A stretch of DNA of 64,000 bases from Pantoea sp. 18069 (GCF_902706035.1 NZ_CACSJA010000007.1:1-64000), one strand, 5' to 3'; numbered from the stretch's first letter, positions 41,431 to 49,927 are shown. Notes: generated by a model from the sequence alone, not told the origin. Translations and numbers: made by a program.

Positions 41431-42112
41431 GGAAATTCTCCAGAAGAAAAGTGGGGGCTGAACCAGGCAACTCGATGAGCTGCTACTGGTACTACCCGCC
41501 AGATCGGGCTTTGGATGCAGTGGATGAAAAATAAATCTGCACCGAGGTTCGAGCCTGGTGGCAACTGTTGCTCCGCGCTGGACGGTGCAGCGCGGCGTCT
41601 GCCCGTCTGCAGGCATTCGCCGACTGCGTGGGCGATCTCTGCCCAACGCGCTTGCGCTGGCTGCCGCAGCGCGGCAATTCCTGCATCAGCATGCGCAGGT
41701 CGAAATGCACGGCATGGATTTTCCCGGGTCGCTGCATCTGTGTCCGTCAGGCTGCGCGCGCAGCATCGCTGTGCAATGTCGGCAGCGTTCGCCAACGCGC
41801 AGGAGACGGCATGGCAGATGGCTCCAGGGCCGTTCATCGGCAGGGTGCCCGTTGTCGATGGCAAGGGTTTTCCCGTGGCCTTCGCCAGACTCCGCGGATT
41901 GCTGCTGTGCGCCTGGGCATGTATCGACGGCTGTCCAGCAGCACGGTGCGCGGCGCTGCACCGGTTGATATTCATGGTCGAGATCGAAGAAAAAGCACGC
42001 ACAGCGGGTTGTTCTCTTTAGATTGTGGTTTTAAAACTCTGATTTAGAGGCGTCAGCGCTGACGTCTGGTGGCTGCAAAGTTATCCACATTTCGCCTGAA
42101 TCTACGAACCGC
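41431..42112. other. 682-bp non-coding region beside rep, candidate origin
   Basis: Between the DUF3455 lipoprotein start and the rep stop I see no credible gene, although open frames exist on both strands. The right end carries a perfect DnaA box and a 14-bp palindrome (separate entry) and is locally AT-rich near 42018-42050. The left end holds the lipoprotein promoter. Confidence 0.5.
42051..42089. promoter_or_regulatory. Palindrome and perfect DnaA box next to rep
   Basis: CGTCAGCGCTGACG at 42051-42064 is a perfect 14-bp palindrome. TTATCCACA at 42081-42089 is an exact consensus DnaA box. They lie 24 bases past the rep stop codon, beside an AT-rich patch, which is the layout expected for a plasmid or chromid replication origin. 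Confidence 0.6.
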
Positions 42113-43027
42113 TCAGGCATCTCGCCGGGCAATCAAGCGGCCCGCGGCGATGGCATCGAGGAATGTCTGGCACATCGGTCGCGCTGCGCGCCGGCCTTCG
42201 CGTTCTTCCAGCAGCATGCCGCAGGCGTCGACCGTGACCATCAGCCTGGCGTCGCGGCTCTGGAACGTCTGCCCGGCAAACGCCGCGGCCTTTTGCTGCA
42301 GGTAGCTCTGCTGCTGCTGCTCTAACGCTTCGCTGGTGGCTGCCTGCGCGCGCTGAGCAAAATCCTTGTCGCTGCTCAGCAGGGCGCGCAGGTAGGCATA
42401 GAGCCGGCGCCCTTCGAGTTTTTCCAGGTACTGGCGCGTTGCACCGACTACATCCGACAGGCGCTGCTTGGCCTGCTTGGCCAGTTTCATCAACTGCAGA
42501 ACGCCCGTGCCTTGCATGCCTTGTTCGCGCACCAGCCAGGCCAGGTCCGAGGGCAGCTTGAGTTTGCCGAATGTCTCGAATTGCGTGCCGCGGTCCGTCA
42601 GGGTGTGGGCTGCCGGTGCGGGTGTGCTGCGCGCCAGATTCTGCGCGGGCGCGACCACGGGGGGTTTGCCGGCGTGGGTAGCGTCGGTGAGTAGCAGCGC
42701 ATCGAGCAGCTTGACTGTAGGAATCAGCGGGGAGCTGGAGCCGCGCAGGCCGGCGCGGGCTTTCTGCACTCTTTCGATGAGTCCCCGGTCCTCGAGCCAC
42801 TTGACCACGCGGTGCACGGTTTCCACCGATTTGCCCGATTCGCTGGCAAGTGTGCCGCGACTGGCCAGAATCGGCGAATTCAGCCGAATCAGGTTGATTT
42901 TCTTGATGATGCGAAAAATCACCCGGAGATAGCCGTCGGGCACATCTCGGAACAAAGGCGACTCATCGAGCGCCGAGCAGGCTCGCGCAATCATCGAAGG
43001 GTAAACAGTAGGGGCGAGTTTTTCCAT
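42113..43027 (-). CDS. Putative replication initiator with winged-helix domain
   Basis: A 304-residue protein. The N-terminal part (about 20-110) contains a winged-helix of the kind seen in replication and primosomal proteins: LASESGKSVETVHRVVKWLE and DRGLIERVQKARAGLRG. The middle has FGKLKLPSDLAWLVREQG, and the C-terminal part is a Gln/Ala-rich helix leading to an Arg-rich end. I do not recognise a named Rep family with certainty. Its place beside a parS-like array, parB and parA and next to a DnaA box supports a Rep role. The ATG at 43027 has GGAG seven bases upstream; a TTG four codons earlier is possible. Confidence 0.65.
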   Translation of the reverse strand: MEKLAPTVYPSMIARACSALDESPLFRDVPDGYLRVIFRIIKKINLIRLNSPILASRGTLASESGKSVETVHRVVKWLEDRGLIERVQKARAGLRGSSSPLIPTVKLLDALLLTDATHAGKPPVVAPAQNLARSTPAPAAHTLTDRGTQFETFGKLKLPSDLAWLVREQGMQGTGVLQLMKLAKQAKQRLSDVVGATRQYLEKLEGRRLYAYLRALLSSDKDFAQRAQAATSEALEQQQQSYLQQKAAAFAGQTFQSRDARLMVTVDACGMLLEEREGRRAARPMCQTFLDAIAAGRLIARRDA

Positions 43028-43161
43028 CGCAGTCTCCAAAGGACACGAAAATCCCTTGACGACTTCTTCTCGGTTCCCTTACTATTCGCTCATTCGGAGA
43101 GCTTTTGACCGATTTCCGTCGGTTGAAGGGAATTTGGGAAGAATCATCAAGATTCACAAGG

Positions 43162-43193
43162 AACCCTCAAAGTTGGCGCTTTGAGGGTTTTTT
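43162..43193 (+). terminator. Strong intrinsic terminator, plus strand, upstream of rep
   Basis: AACCCTCAAAG (43162-43172) and CTTTGAGGGTT (43179-43189) form an 11-bp perfect stem with a six-base loop, followed by a run of six T residues overlapping its end. No protein gene ends here on the plus strand, so it may end a small RNA transcribed opposite to the rep leader. Confidence 0.8.
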
Positions 43194-43259
43194 GTTGTCT
43201 GAACGAAAGTGCTGGTACTTAAGTCATGGTCGTTCTCCGGTTTTCAGGGCCCAGACGCA

Positions 43260-43286
43260 CCGAACCCCGCTCGGGGCGGGGTTCGG
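43260..43286. repeat. 10-bp perfect hairpin beside the parS-like array
   Basis: CCGAACCCCG at 43260-43269 pairs with CGGGGTTCGG at 43277-43286. It immediately precedes the first palindrome of the array. On the plus strand it lacks a T-run, so it is not an obvious terminator. Confidence 0.6.
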
Positions 43287-43294
43287 TTGGGGGT

Positions 43295-43772
43295 GTTTAT
43301 GCGTATAAACACATTGGGTGGGCCGTCGGTGCCCTCGTCGCGGGGCTGGCCGCTGCACCCTAGGCGCATGCATCTGTTTATACGTATAAACAGTGCCTGA
43401 AGACCAGGCACTGGGGCTCTGCTGGAGACAGCAGGCGCTTGCAGCCGCCAGCCCACCGGGACTGGCCATGGCGAAAACCGGTTTATGCGTATAAACCGTT
43501 GTCCCTGATGTCAATGGCGAAGCGATCACCTGCAGTACAGGCAAAGTCTGCGGATACGCATGAACTCCATGGTCGACCGCCATGCTCAAGACGCCTTGCA
43601 GCGTGCATGGGGTCTGAAATTCATGCGTATCGACAGCGTACGAAACCGCCTCCTGCGCCTGAATGGCGCCAGGAGCAAGGCGTTGATACGCAAGAGCTCC
43701 CGAGCGCCGGACGCGCAAAAAGCAAACAGGCCGCACGGGCTTGCGTTCGGCGGCTTGTTTATGCGTATAAAC
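43295..43772. repeat. Array of seven parS-like 16-bp palindromes
   Basis: Four sites are near-perfect or perfect copies of GTTTAT(G/A)CGTATAAAC: 43295-43310, 43376-43391 (perfect palindrome), 43481-43496 and 43757-43772. Three degenerate copies (12 of 16 positions) fill the gap at 43550-43565, 43619-43634 and 43682-43697. Steps between starts are 81, 105, 69, 69, 63 and 75 bp. The sequence resembles the 16-bp parS sites of Burkholderiales secondary replicons. It lies between rep and parB and is most likely the ParB centromere, possibly doubling as rep iterons. Confidence 0.88.
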
Positions 43773-43776
43773 GGTT

Positions 43777-44787
43777 TCAGTCATGGAGGCCAGGCTTGTC
43801 GGCAGCCTGCGGCTTTTCAGGCTCGGCGGGCAATACCACGGCAACCGTATCCAGCAGGTTTTCGAGCGCCGTCGCAAATGCCAGCCGCTTGTCGTCAGGC
43901 ACGGCGATCGATACTTCGAAGACATCGCCACGCTGCTTGTAGTAGCCGTTGGAGTACTTGATCTGCTTGGACGGGCTCGCGCTCTTCGAACCCGAGGGGT
44001 TCAAAAAGGCCTGCACCTGGTTGGACAGCCAGCGCAGCGGCTGATCTTCGGCGGCGAACTTGTTGGCCAGAGAAACTGCCCGGCGCTGGCCGCACTTCTC
44101 GTGCACCTTGAGCAGCTGGTAGGCTGCATTGGCGCCGAACTTCTCGGGATGCTGGCGCACCAGTTCCAGAAGATCTTCGGGCAGCTTGGCGTAGGCGCGG
44201 TAAAAGCTCATCAGTGTCTTGGAGAGCTTGGCCCGGCGCGCGATATCCGAAGCGGACTCTCCCGCAATGATCAGCTTCTCATAGAACATCGCCCGGTCGA
44301 AGTCGCAATGCTGCTGCCGGCATTCATTCTGTTCGTAGCCAAACCAGGCGGATTCTTCCAGGCTGAGATCGAGGTGGACTTCCGCCAGCAGGGATTCGAA
44401 CACCTTGTGTTCCCGGCATGCCTGCACGCGTGTCCAGCCATCACAGATGATGAACCGGCCCACAGCGCTGGGATTCGGAATGACGTGAATCGGATCGTGC
44501 TGGCCTTGCGTGCGCAGGTTTTCCGCGCGCTGAAGAATCATCTCGGAGGTATAGACTTCGCGCGGAGCCAGCGGATTGGCGTCGATCAACTGGAGACTGA
44601 TCTGCTGGACGTAGCGTTCTGGCGGCTGGACTGGCGCAGCGGCCTGGTCATCGTTTCCGGCCGGGACACTCGTCGAATCGGGTTTGGCCACCGGCATATC
44701 CGGCAGCGCATGCAGCGGCACAGCAGGAACGACGGATCCGCTCCTGATCAGGCCGGAAAGCTTTGGCGGTGGTTTGGCCATTGTCAT
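43777..44787 (-). CDS. parB: ParB-family partition protein (second system)
   Basis: A 336-residue ParB-like protein different from the KorB protein at 34 kb. The ParB N domain includes QLIDANPLAPREVYTSEMIL, HDPIHVIPNPSAVGRFIICD and GWTRVQACREHKVFESLL (GWTR in place of the usual GERR/GARR). A helix-turn-helix follows with ESASDIARRAKLSKTLMSFY near residue 185. It should bind the palindromic array that starts four bases past its stop codon. The start overlaps the parA stop by four bases (ATGA). Confidence 0.88.
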   Translation of the reverse strand: MTMAKPPPKLSGLIRSGSVVPAVPLHALPDMPVAKPDSTSVPAGNDDQAAAPVQPPERYVQQISLQLIDANPLAPREVYTSEMILQRAENLRTQGQHDPIHVIPNPSAVGRFIICDGWTRVQACREHKVFESLLAEVHLDLSLEESAWFGYEQNECRQQHCDFDRAMFYEKLIIAGESASDIARRAKLSKTLMSFYRAYAKLPEDLLELVRQHPEKFGANAAYQLLKVHEKCGQRRAVSLANKFAAEDQPLRWLSNQVQAFLNPSGSKSASPSKQIKYSNGYYKQRGDVFEVSIAVPDDKRLAFATALENLLDTVAVVLPAEPEKPQAADKPGLHD

Positions 44788-45863
44788 TCTCCAACCGGCA
44801 TGCCTGGCATGGTGATCCGGTAGCTGCGAATCAGGCTCTTGGCGACGTCATAAATGGCAGCGGCGCCTACCGAGCTGGGCTCGACTTCGACCAGCGGCGC
44901 GGTTTCGCGCGCATTGGGATTCAATTGGCGGGCAAAACCGGAAAACTGCGGAATGATGGAGTCATTGAGCATCGATCCGTACTTCGAATAGAGAAAGCCC
45001 ATGCTCTCGCGCACATGCTTGAGGCTGGGGTGGTATTTGTTGATGACCACTTCCATGCCGACTTCGGCGCCGGTCACCGACTGGATTTCCGCCAGATTGG
45101 ACGCCAGGGAATCGAGCGCGCGCAGGCAGCTGCCTTCGGGCTCGACAATCGTCAAGACCTTGCCCGAGACTTTCGCGGCAAACGAGAACGCGAGCCCTAT
45201 CGGCGTGGTGCCTGGCGCGGTGTCGACAATGATGACGTCATAGGCGCTCGACAGGAACGCGCCGTTTCGGTTCAGGAAAAGCTGCGCACGCGCGTGGCTG
45301 GCCATGACCGCAACCAGGCTGGCATCGGTTTCCGCGAGCGTGATGTCGGCCGGAATCAGGTCGAGAAATCCGCCTTCATAAATATGCTTGATTGCCGAGG
45401 GCAACTCGGCATCGGGTTCCTTCTCGGCCTTGCGCAGGAAGTGACCGATGTGACGGATATCGGTTTCGTAACCAGTTGTATCAATGCCAAGCAGGTTCGA
45501 AGCCGACGCCTGGGGATCGGCATCGATGACCAGCACCCGAAAGCCCATCATCGCCAAGGATGAGGCAACGTTCACGGAAACACTGGTTTTGCCGACACCG
45601 CCTTTGGTCATGCGGGTCACGATGACCGGCGGAAGGCTCGCGGAGCCCAACGGAAGCGCATGCGTTGTAGGCGGCACCAGGCCGGCCGCGCGGTAACGCG
45701 CTGCGCGCATGTCGGCAGGCGTGTACTTCATGTGGTGCTGGCCCGCAGGCTTTTCGCGGCCTACCAACTCCTGCAATTTTTTTGCGGAAACATCCAGGCC
45801 TGACAGGGCTGTCGCTACAGATGTTTTGAATTGAATCGCTCTAGCCATGGCATTAACCAACAT
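44784..45863 (-). CDS. parA: ParA-family partition ATPase (second system)
   Basis: A 359-residue plasmid-type ParA with an N-terminal DNA-binding extension of about 75 residues, as in P1-type ParA. It has the deviant Walker A KGGVGKT at 87-93, the A' motif VLVIDADPQASASNLLG, and Walker B VIIVDTAPGTTPIGLA. The extension suggests that it represses its own promoter. A sigma-70-like promoter with a palindrome in its spacer lies just upstream. Two starts are possible, 45863 and 45848; neither has a clear ribosome-binding site. Confidence 0.9.
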   Translation of the reverse strand: MLVNAMARAIQFKTSVATALSGLDVSAKKLQELVGREKPAGQHHMKYTPADMRAARYRAAGLVPPTTHALPLGSASLPPVIVTRMTKGGVGKTSVSVNVASSLAMMGFRVLVIDADPQASASNLLGIDTTGYETDIRHIGHFLRKAEKEPDAELPSAIKHIYEGGFLDLIPADITLAETDASLVAVMASHARAQLFLNRNGAFLSSAYDVIIVDTAPGTTPIGLAFSFAAKVSGKVLTIVEPEGSCLRALDSLASNLAEIQSVTGAEVGMEVVINKYHPSLKHVRESMGFLYSKYGSMLNDSIIPQFSGFARQLNPNARETAPLVEVEPSSVGAAAIYDVAKSLIRSYRITMPGMPVGE

Positions 45864-45883
45864 ATCTCATGTTTGAGGGCGCA

Positions 45884-45912
45884 AGCATAAGGCCGAACAA
45901 CAATGTTGACAA
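45884..45912 (-). promoter_or_regulatory. parA promoter with internal palindrome
   Basis: On the minus strand TTGTCA (45907-45912) and TATGCT (45884-45889) are separated by exactly 17 bases, a good sigma-70 arrangement. The palindrome CAACAATGTTG at 45898-45908 covers the spacer and part of the -35 element, a likely ParA autorepression site. Confidence 0.65.
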
Positions 45913-46366
45913 GTTTTTTCTGACTTCGCCTAAAAAAACTATCAATCGCTGAGCATCGTCGGCAAGCTTTTCCCTAGAACATAGGAGATTGAGGATTTTT
46001 CCTGATGCCAGACAGTTGTCTTATTTGTAGCGTGCCTGCCTGTTCCTGCGAGGCTATCACCAGGACTTCGATCATTGTCGGATGGGAAATGCATGACATT
46101 TTTGCGCAGACGCAGGCAGATCACCGAAGGCGTAGACGGGCAGCGTTGCTGGCTGTGACCAAATGTGACAGATAGGCAAAGGGCTGGGATCAAAGCCCGT
46201 GTGATCGGCGCGATTGGGTTTGCCTTGCGCATTGATGCCGGGCTTGAAACAAGCTTTTGCTGGACCAACGATCGAATGGCAAAAGGTTGGTGCTCACTCC
46301 GAGATCATTGCTTCTGCCAGACTTGGATCTTGCTTACATGTGGTTTGTTCTTTGGCGTGTCTTCTT

Positions 46367-46407
46367 GTTAGTTCTTAAAAATAATTTATGTAAGCTGTGT
46401 TCAATTG
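46367..46407. repeat. Direct repeat, copy 1 of 2 (partner at 47331)
   Basis: It begins GTTAGTTCTTAAAAATAA and ends ATGTAAGCTGTGTTCAATTG. The copy at 47331-47373 begins GTTAGTCATTATATAT and ends ATGTAAGCTGCATTCAAGTG. Orientation is the same and the copies lie 964 bp apart. They are AT-rich compared with their surroundings. Confidence 0.6.
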
Positions 46408-46572
46408 ATGGATTCAAGTTCTTTAGCCGCTAAAGCACCCTTTGCATTGGCCATCCGGCGCTTTGATCTGTTTCGCGAACTGAACCATGCCTTTGCCACC
46501 CACCCGTTTTGTGATGCGCAGTATGCGTTGCATGAACATGTGGAGCGCCTTGGGTGCGACAGCAATTTCTAG
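46408..46572 (+). CDS. Possible 54-residue protein overlapping a KorB operator
   Basis: An ATG-started frame encoding a 54-residue peptide with FDLFRELNHAFATHPFCDAQ and ALHEHVERLGCDSNF. The composition looks protein-like, but no family is recognised. The KorB operator lies inside codons 5-9. An AT-rich sequence precedes it. It could be a truncated relic of a plasmid gene. Confidence 0.3.
   Translation: MDSSSLAAKAPFALAIRRFDLFRELNHAFATHPFCDAQYALHEHVERLGCDSNF
46422..46434. promoter_or_regulatory. KorB operator (O_B)-like palindrome
   Basis: TTTAGCCGCTAAA, an exact match to the KorB operator and identical to those at 30183 and 50952. It lies about 560 bp upstream of parA in a gene-poor region. 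Confidence 0.8.
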
Positions 46573-46761
46573 CGTGTCCCTGGATCATCGCCGCAGGCGG
46601 TAGCCAAGGTACTTGCGGCCAAAGGCCAGGCCTGCCCGCATTCAGCCACAGGAGCTCCTTTCTCAGCGACAGCAACATCTGCTCGCCGGCCTTCTGACTG
46701 AGCAAGGTAAGCGAGGCCAAGCCTCGCAATGCGTTGACAAGAAACAGCGGGGCTTGAGGGC

Positions 46762-46829
46762 AGGCCGTTCATGGTTCGACAGGCTCACCACGAACGGTTT
46801 TCCCCGCTCGCCCTGAGCTTGTCGAAGGG
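46762..46829. repeat. Dispersed repeat with TTCGACAGGCTCACC and CTGAGCTTGTCGAAGG arms
   Basis: The 68-bp segment begins AGGCCGTTCATGGTTCGACA and ends CCCTGAGCTTGTCGAAGGG. An inverted copy with a short insertion lies at 54121-54196. Elements of this kind recur between genes in many proteobacteria. Confidence 0.7.
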
Positions 46830-47330
46830 TCGGTATTTTGAGCGTAGGCCGCCCATAGTTCGCCGCTGTTTGCTCAAATCGAGTGCTTTCTAAGTCGTTG
46901 ATTTATTTGACAAAAAAAGCTGTTTCTTGAGAGAACGTAAAGTTGCAGTCATCGGCATGGCCGTATGCGACACAGCGGAATTGCTGCTGCGTGCGCCGGT
47001 TTTCAGGCGCAACGTGGCCGCGGCACGGGCAGCAGGGCCGCCGCTCCCGCTCATCTTGTGCGCCAACTGCCGCCTGAACTTGACCACCCTGATCGAGGAT
47101 GCAGCGGTTCAGGCCGCTTTTGCCAGACCTGCTTGCCGGGCTGTGGGCCGCGTTCATGCGCGGGCATGTTTTCATTGCCGAATCCTGGATAGAAACCATG
47201 GCCACGGCCCGAAGGGCACCCATGCCTTTCGGATCTGAAATCCGCTGCGGAGCAACGTGCGACAGGAGCGGCGATCACGCAGCAAGCTTGCACCCCTGAT
47301 AGGCAGATGTCTGAATCGCTTTCGGTAAGA

Positions 47331-47373
47331 GTTAGTCATTATATATCTATTTCATGTAAGCTGCATTCAAGTG
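47331..47373. repeat. Direct repeat, copy 2 of 2 (partner at 46367)
   Basis: AT-rich sequence with GTTAGT at the start and ATGTAAGCTGCATTCAAGTG at the end, similar to 46367-46407. The two copies bracket the gene-poor 0.96-kb stretch that contains the KorB operator. Confidence 0.6.
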
Positions 47374-47581
47374 CACAAAGCAAGCGCTCGCCTGCCATGC
47401 GAGAGATAGCCCCGTGGGCCCGCGACATGCCGCCAAGAAAAAAATACAGCCAAGCGCCAGGAGGACCCTGCAGGCATTGCCCGCGCCCAACTGGAGCGCG
47501 CACAATCACCACTTCTCAATACGTCAGCCTTGGCCCCTGGGGACGGTTGCCCCTGCCGAGCCTTCGATTTCCCCCGCTTTC

Positions 47582-48325
47582 ATGCCCACACTCCGCCCCG
47601 TTGCCCTCGTTACCGGCTCCACTTCCGGCATTGGCGCCGCCATCGCGCGGCGGCTTTCAAACGAGGGCTTCGCCCTGGTGCTGCATTCGCGCAGCTCGGT
47701 CGCCGTGGGCCAGGCGCTGGCTGCCGAGCTCGGGGATGCCATCTATGTACAAGCCGACCTGGCGAACGAGCCCGACCGCGAGCGGCTGGTGCAGGAAGCG
47801 ATAGCCGCCTGGGGGCGGCTCGATGTGCTGGTCAACAATGCGGGCATCAGCCAGGTGATTGCGCATGCCGATCTCGCGGCCGCAACGCCCGCCGTCTGGC
47901 ACGCGCTGCACGAAGTCAATGTGGTTGCACCGTTCCGGCTTGTGGCGCTCGCCGAGTCGGCATTACGCGCCGCGGCGCAGCCGGGCCACCCGGCCTGCGT
48001 GGTGAACATCAGCTCGCATGCGGGCGTGCGGCCCAAAGGCGCATCCATTCCCTATGCCGCAAGCAAGGCGGCCTTGAACCATATGACGCGGCTGCTTGCG
48101 CTTTCGCTGGCGCCCGACATCCGCGTCAATGCCGTGGCGCCGGGCCTGGTCGATACGCCGTTGACCGCGGGCTGGACGCAGGCGCAGCAGCTCTGGAAGG
48201 AGCGCGCGCCTATGCAGCGCGCAGCCCGCCCCGAGGACATCGCCCAGGCGGTGGCGATGCTCGTGGCGTCGCACTATCTGACGGGCGAAATCCTGATGTC
48301 GGATGGCGGCTTGAACCTGACCTAG
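47582..48325 (+). CDS. Short-chain dehydrogenase/reductase (SDR)
   Basis: A 247-residue classical SDR. The cofactor motif is TGSTSGIGAA (about residues 11-20), the structural motif is VLVNNAGIS (about 82), and the catalytic set is Ser in VNISSHAG and Tyr/Lys in YAASKAALN (about 155-163). The end LTGEILMSDGGLNLT is typical. Binding of NAD(P)H is likely; the substrate is unknown. The start at 47582 was chosen from the family's short N-terminus; the longer reading adds nothing conserved. Its stop overlaps the end of a GGDEF relic on the opposite strand. Confidence 0.9.
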   Translation: MPTLRPVALVTGSTSGIGAAIARRLSNEGFALVLHSRSSVAVGQALAAELGDAIYVQADLANEPDRERLVQEAIAAWGRLDVLVNNAGISQVIAHADLAAATPAVWHALHEVNVVAPFRLVALAESALRAAAQPGHPACVVNISSHAGVRPKGASIPYAASKAALNHMTRLLALSLAPDIRVNAVAPGLVDTPLTAGWTQAQQLWKERAPMQRAARPEDIAQAVAMLVASHYLTGEILMSDGGLNLT

Positions 48326-48410
48326 CCCGAATGGCGCGGCACCATCTCCAGGCGCTCGATCCGGTTGTGCCCATTATTCTTGGCCGCATACAGCTGCTGG
48401 TCGACTGAAC
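48322..48410 (-). pseudogene. Relic of a GGDEF-domain gene (C-terminal end)
   Basis: On the minus strand the translation ends VDQQLYAAKNNGHNRIERLE followed by eight residues and a stop. This is the conserved A-D-x-ALYxAK-x-GRNR end of diguanylate cyclase domains. Upstream of about 48410 the match stops abruptly, so only the last 28 or so codons remain. Confidence 0.75.
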
Positions 48411-48540
48411 CCCCAAAGTCGTTGAACGGATTGAAAAGCCATCGCATGCGCAGATGCCGGGGCCCTTGATGAACATGGACGCGCATCGCCGCAGGATGCA
48501 GCGCTGAATCGGCCTTGCGCTGCGCTTAAGATTGGCCCCC

Positions 48541-48855
48541 ATGAAACAAGCCCAACTCCTACTCAACGTTCCCTTCGCGGCCAAGGACCAGGCCAAGAGC
48601 CTGGGCGCGCGTTGGGACCCGCAACAGCGCAGATGGTATGTGCCGCTGGGCGTGGACATCCAGCCGTTTCAGACCTGGTGGCCCGAAGACCTCAAGGCCC
48701 AGGGCGGCGAAGTGATGGAGCAGGCCGGGAAAGGCACTGCGCCAGCGCCGCGCAAGCCTGCCGCTACGCGCGCATCCACAGGCGCGCCAGCGATCTTCAC
48801 CGGCCCGGCCGACGTCGCGCCCGACACTTCGGACAAGCTGCCCTGGGAGGATTGA
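48541..48855 (+). CDS. DUF5710-type small protein
   Basis: A 104-residue protein. The first half (LLNVPFAAKDQAKSLGARWD, QQRRWYVPLG, FQTWWPED) matches the short domain called DUF5710, often found at the end of plasmid primases, conjugation or DNA-processing proteins. The rest is low-complexity Ala/Pro ending DKLPWED. It has no known enzymatic function. The ATG at 48541 was chosen. Confidence 0.7.
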   Translation: MKQAQLLLNVPFAAKDQAKSLGARWDPQQRRWYVPLGVDIQPFQTWWPEDLKAQGGEVMEQAGKGTAPAPRKPAATRASTGAPAIFTGPADVAPDTSDKLPWED

Positions 48856-48931
48856 GCTGCGCGCGGCCAGCCCGCGCGGCGCTACGCCAAGGAACACTCC
48901 CGGGCCGCAGCGGCCCCGGGGCACCGACAGA

Positions 48932-49927
48932 TCAGAACCGGTGCAGCACGCCTGCCGACAGCGAGTCCTTGTGCCGCAACTTGCGCGCGCGTTGCGCATC
49001 GCGGTTGGCACCAGCCGCGATCACATACAGCAAGGTCCGCTTGGACAATGCATAGTTGGCAAACAGCTCGAAGACATTCGCGTCCTTGTATTGCGCATCG
49101 GTGCTCCTGGTCACGAGCGCATACTGCGCGCCCACGGTCAACGCACCGAACGGCGCAGCCACCGCTACACCTACGCTGTCGCCCAGCAATTTCTGCTCAT
49201 CACGCTGAAACAGGCCCGAGACGACAAAGCTTCCCTGGTCATATTTCAGACCTGCAACGAAGCCGTTTTGATAACTGCTCTCAGGCACAGCGTTCAGGCG
49301 TCCCGCACGCTTTTTGGGCATGAGCACCGCTGCCGCCGTCCATTGCTTGCTGCCATAGCCGGCTCCGATCTGGAAATTGCCGTCGCGCGCTCCGACGTCA
49401 TTCGTGCTGGTCTCGTCAAAGCTATAGGATGCCCGTGCCTGGAAGCCCGACAGATTGGGCGTGCCATATTGGACCTGGTTGCTGTGGCGCGCGCCGCCGA
49501 GGCTGCCGTTCGCTGCCACGCCCAACGTGCTCCAGGGGTTTACATCCGAGATGCCATTCAGGTCGAACGTGGCCATCAGACGCGCTTGCGGCGTGGTCGT
49601 GCGGCCGAGCATCAACTCGCCGAAATTGCCACTCAGGCCGACCCAGGATTGGCGGGTGAAGCCGCTGCCGCCCACCATCTCTCCCGTATCCAGCGAAAGA
49701 ATGTTCGATTCGAGATGAAAGTTGGCCTTGAGCCCGCCTCCCAGGTCTTCTGAACCGCGAATGCCCCAATTCGAAGGAAACTTCGAACTCCTGACACTCA
49801 CGGCAGGGTCGTTAAAGGTTTTCGCAATGCCGATATCCAATGTGCCGTAAAGCGTCACATTCGACTGGGCATGCGCCGCCGAAAACAAGCCCAAAAAAAC
49901 AGAAAATCCAATATATCCAGTTTTCAT
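48932..49927 (-). CDS. Gram-negative porin (trimeric, Burkholderiales type)
   Basis: A 331-residue outer-membrane porin. The signal peptide (MKTGYIGFSVFLGLFSAAHA) precedes the mature start QSNVTLYGTLDIGIA, the hallmark of beta-proteobacterial porins. SNWGIRGSEDLGGGLKANFH, GSGFTRQSWVGLSGNFGEL and the terminal aromatic LHRF are conserved. It would form a general or weakly selective diffusion channel. AT-rich DNA and an AAGGAGAC ribosome-binding site lie upstream. Confidence 0.93.
   Translation of the reverse strand: MKTGYIGFSVFLGLFSAAHAQSNVTLYGTLDIGIAKTFNDPAVSVRSSKFPSNWGIRGSEDLGGGLKANFHLESNILSLDTGEMVGGSGFTRQSWVGLSGNFGELMLGRTTTPQARLMATFDLNGISDVNPWSTLGVAANGSLGGARHSNQVQYGTPNLSGFQARASYSFDETSTNDVGARDGNFQIGAGYGSKQWTAAAVLMPKKRAGRLNAVPESSYQNGFVAGLKYDQGSFVVSGLFQRDEQKLLGDSVGVAVAAPFGALTVGAQYALVTRSTDAQYKDANVFELFANYALSKRTLLYVIAAGANRDAQRARKLRHKDSLSAGVLHRF

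Larger units (their letters stand above)
45913..47581. other. 1.7-kb region without a convincing gene
   Basis: A long low-coding stretch between parA and the SDR gene. It contains a KorB operator at 46422, a possible 54-codon frame, a dispersed repeat at 46762, and two similar 41-43 bp sequences at 46367 and 47331. Short frames near 46.9-47.2 kb on both strands match nothing I recognise. It looks like degraded plasmid backbone or insertion debris. Confidence 0.5.

Noticed and set aside
41515-42021. Possible Cys-rich protein upstream of the DUF3455 lipoprotein
   Set aside because: Competing frames on both strands have similar length and no family or ribosome-binding site; left as non-coding.
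43295-43772. A CRISPR-like array
   Set aside because: Units are 16-bp palindromes with uneven 63-105 bp spacing and no cas genes. A centromere array explains them better.
43224-43931. A minus-strand frame with repeated VYTHK segments
   Set aside because: The repeats come from translating the palindromic parS-like array; the frame continues into parB in the wrong phase, so it is not a repeat protein.
46903-47238. Frames of about 100 codons on both strands in the gene-poor region
   Set aside because: No recognisable domain, no start signal, and composition similar to random GC-rich frames.
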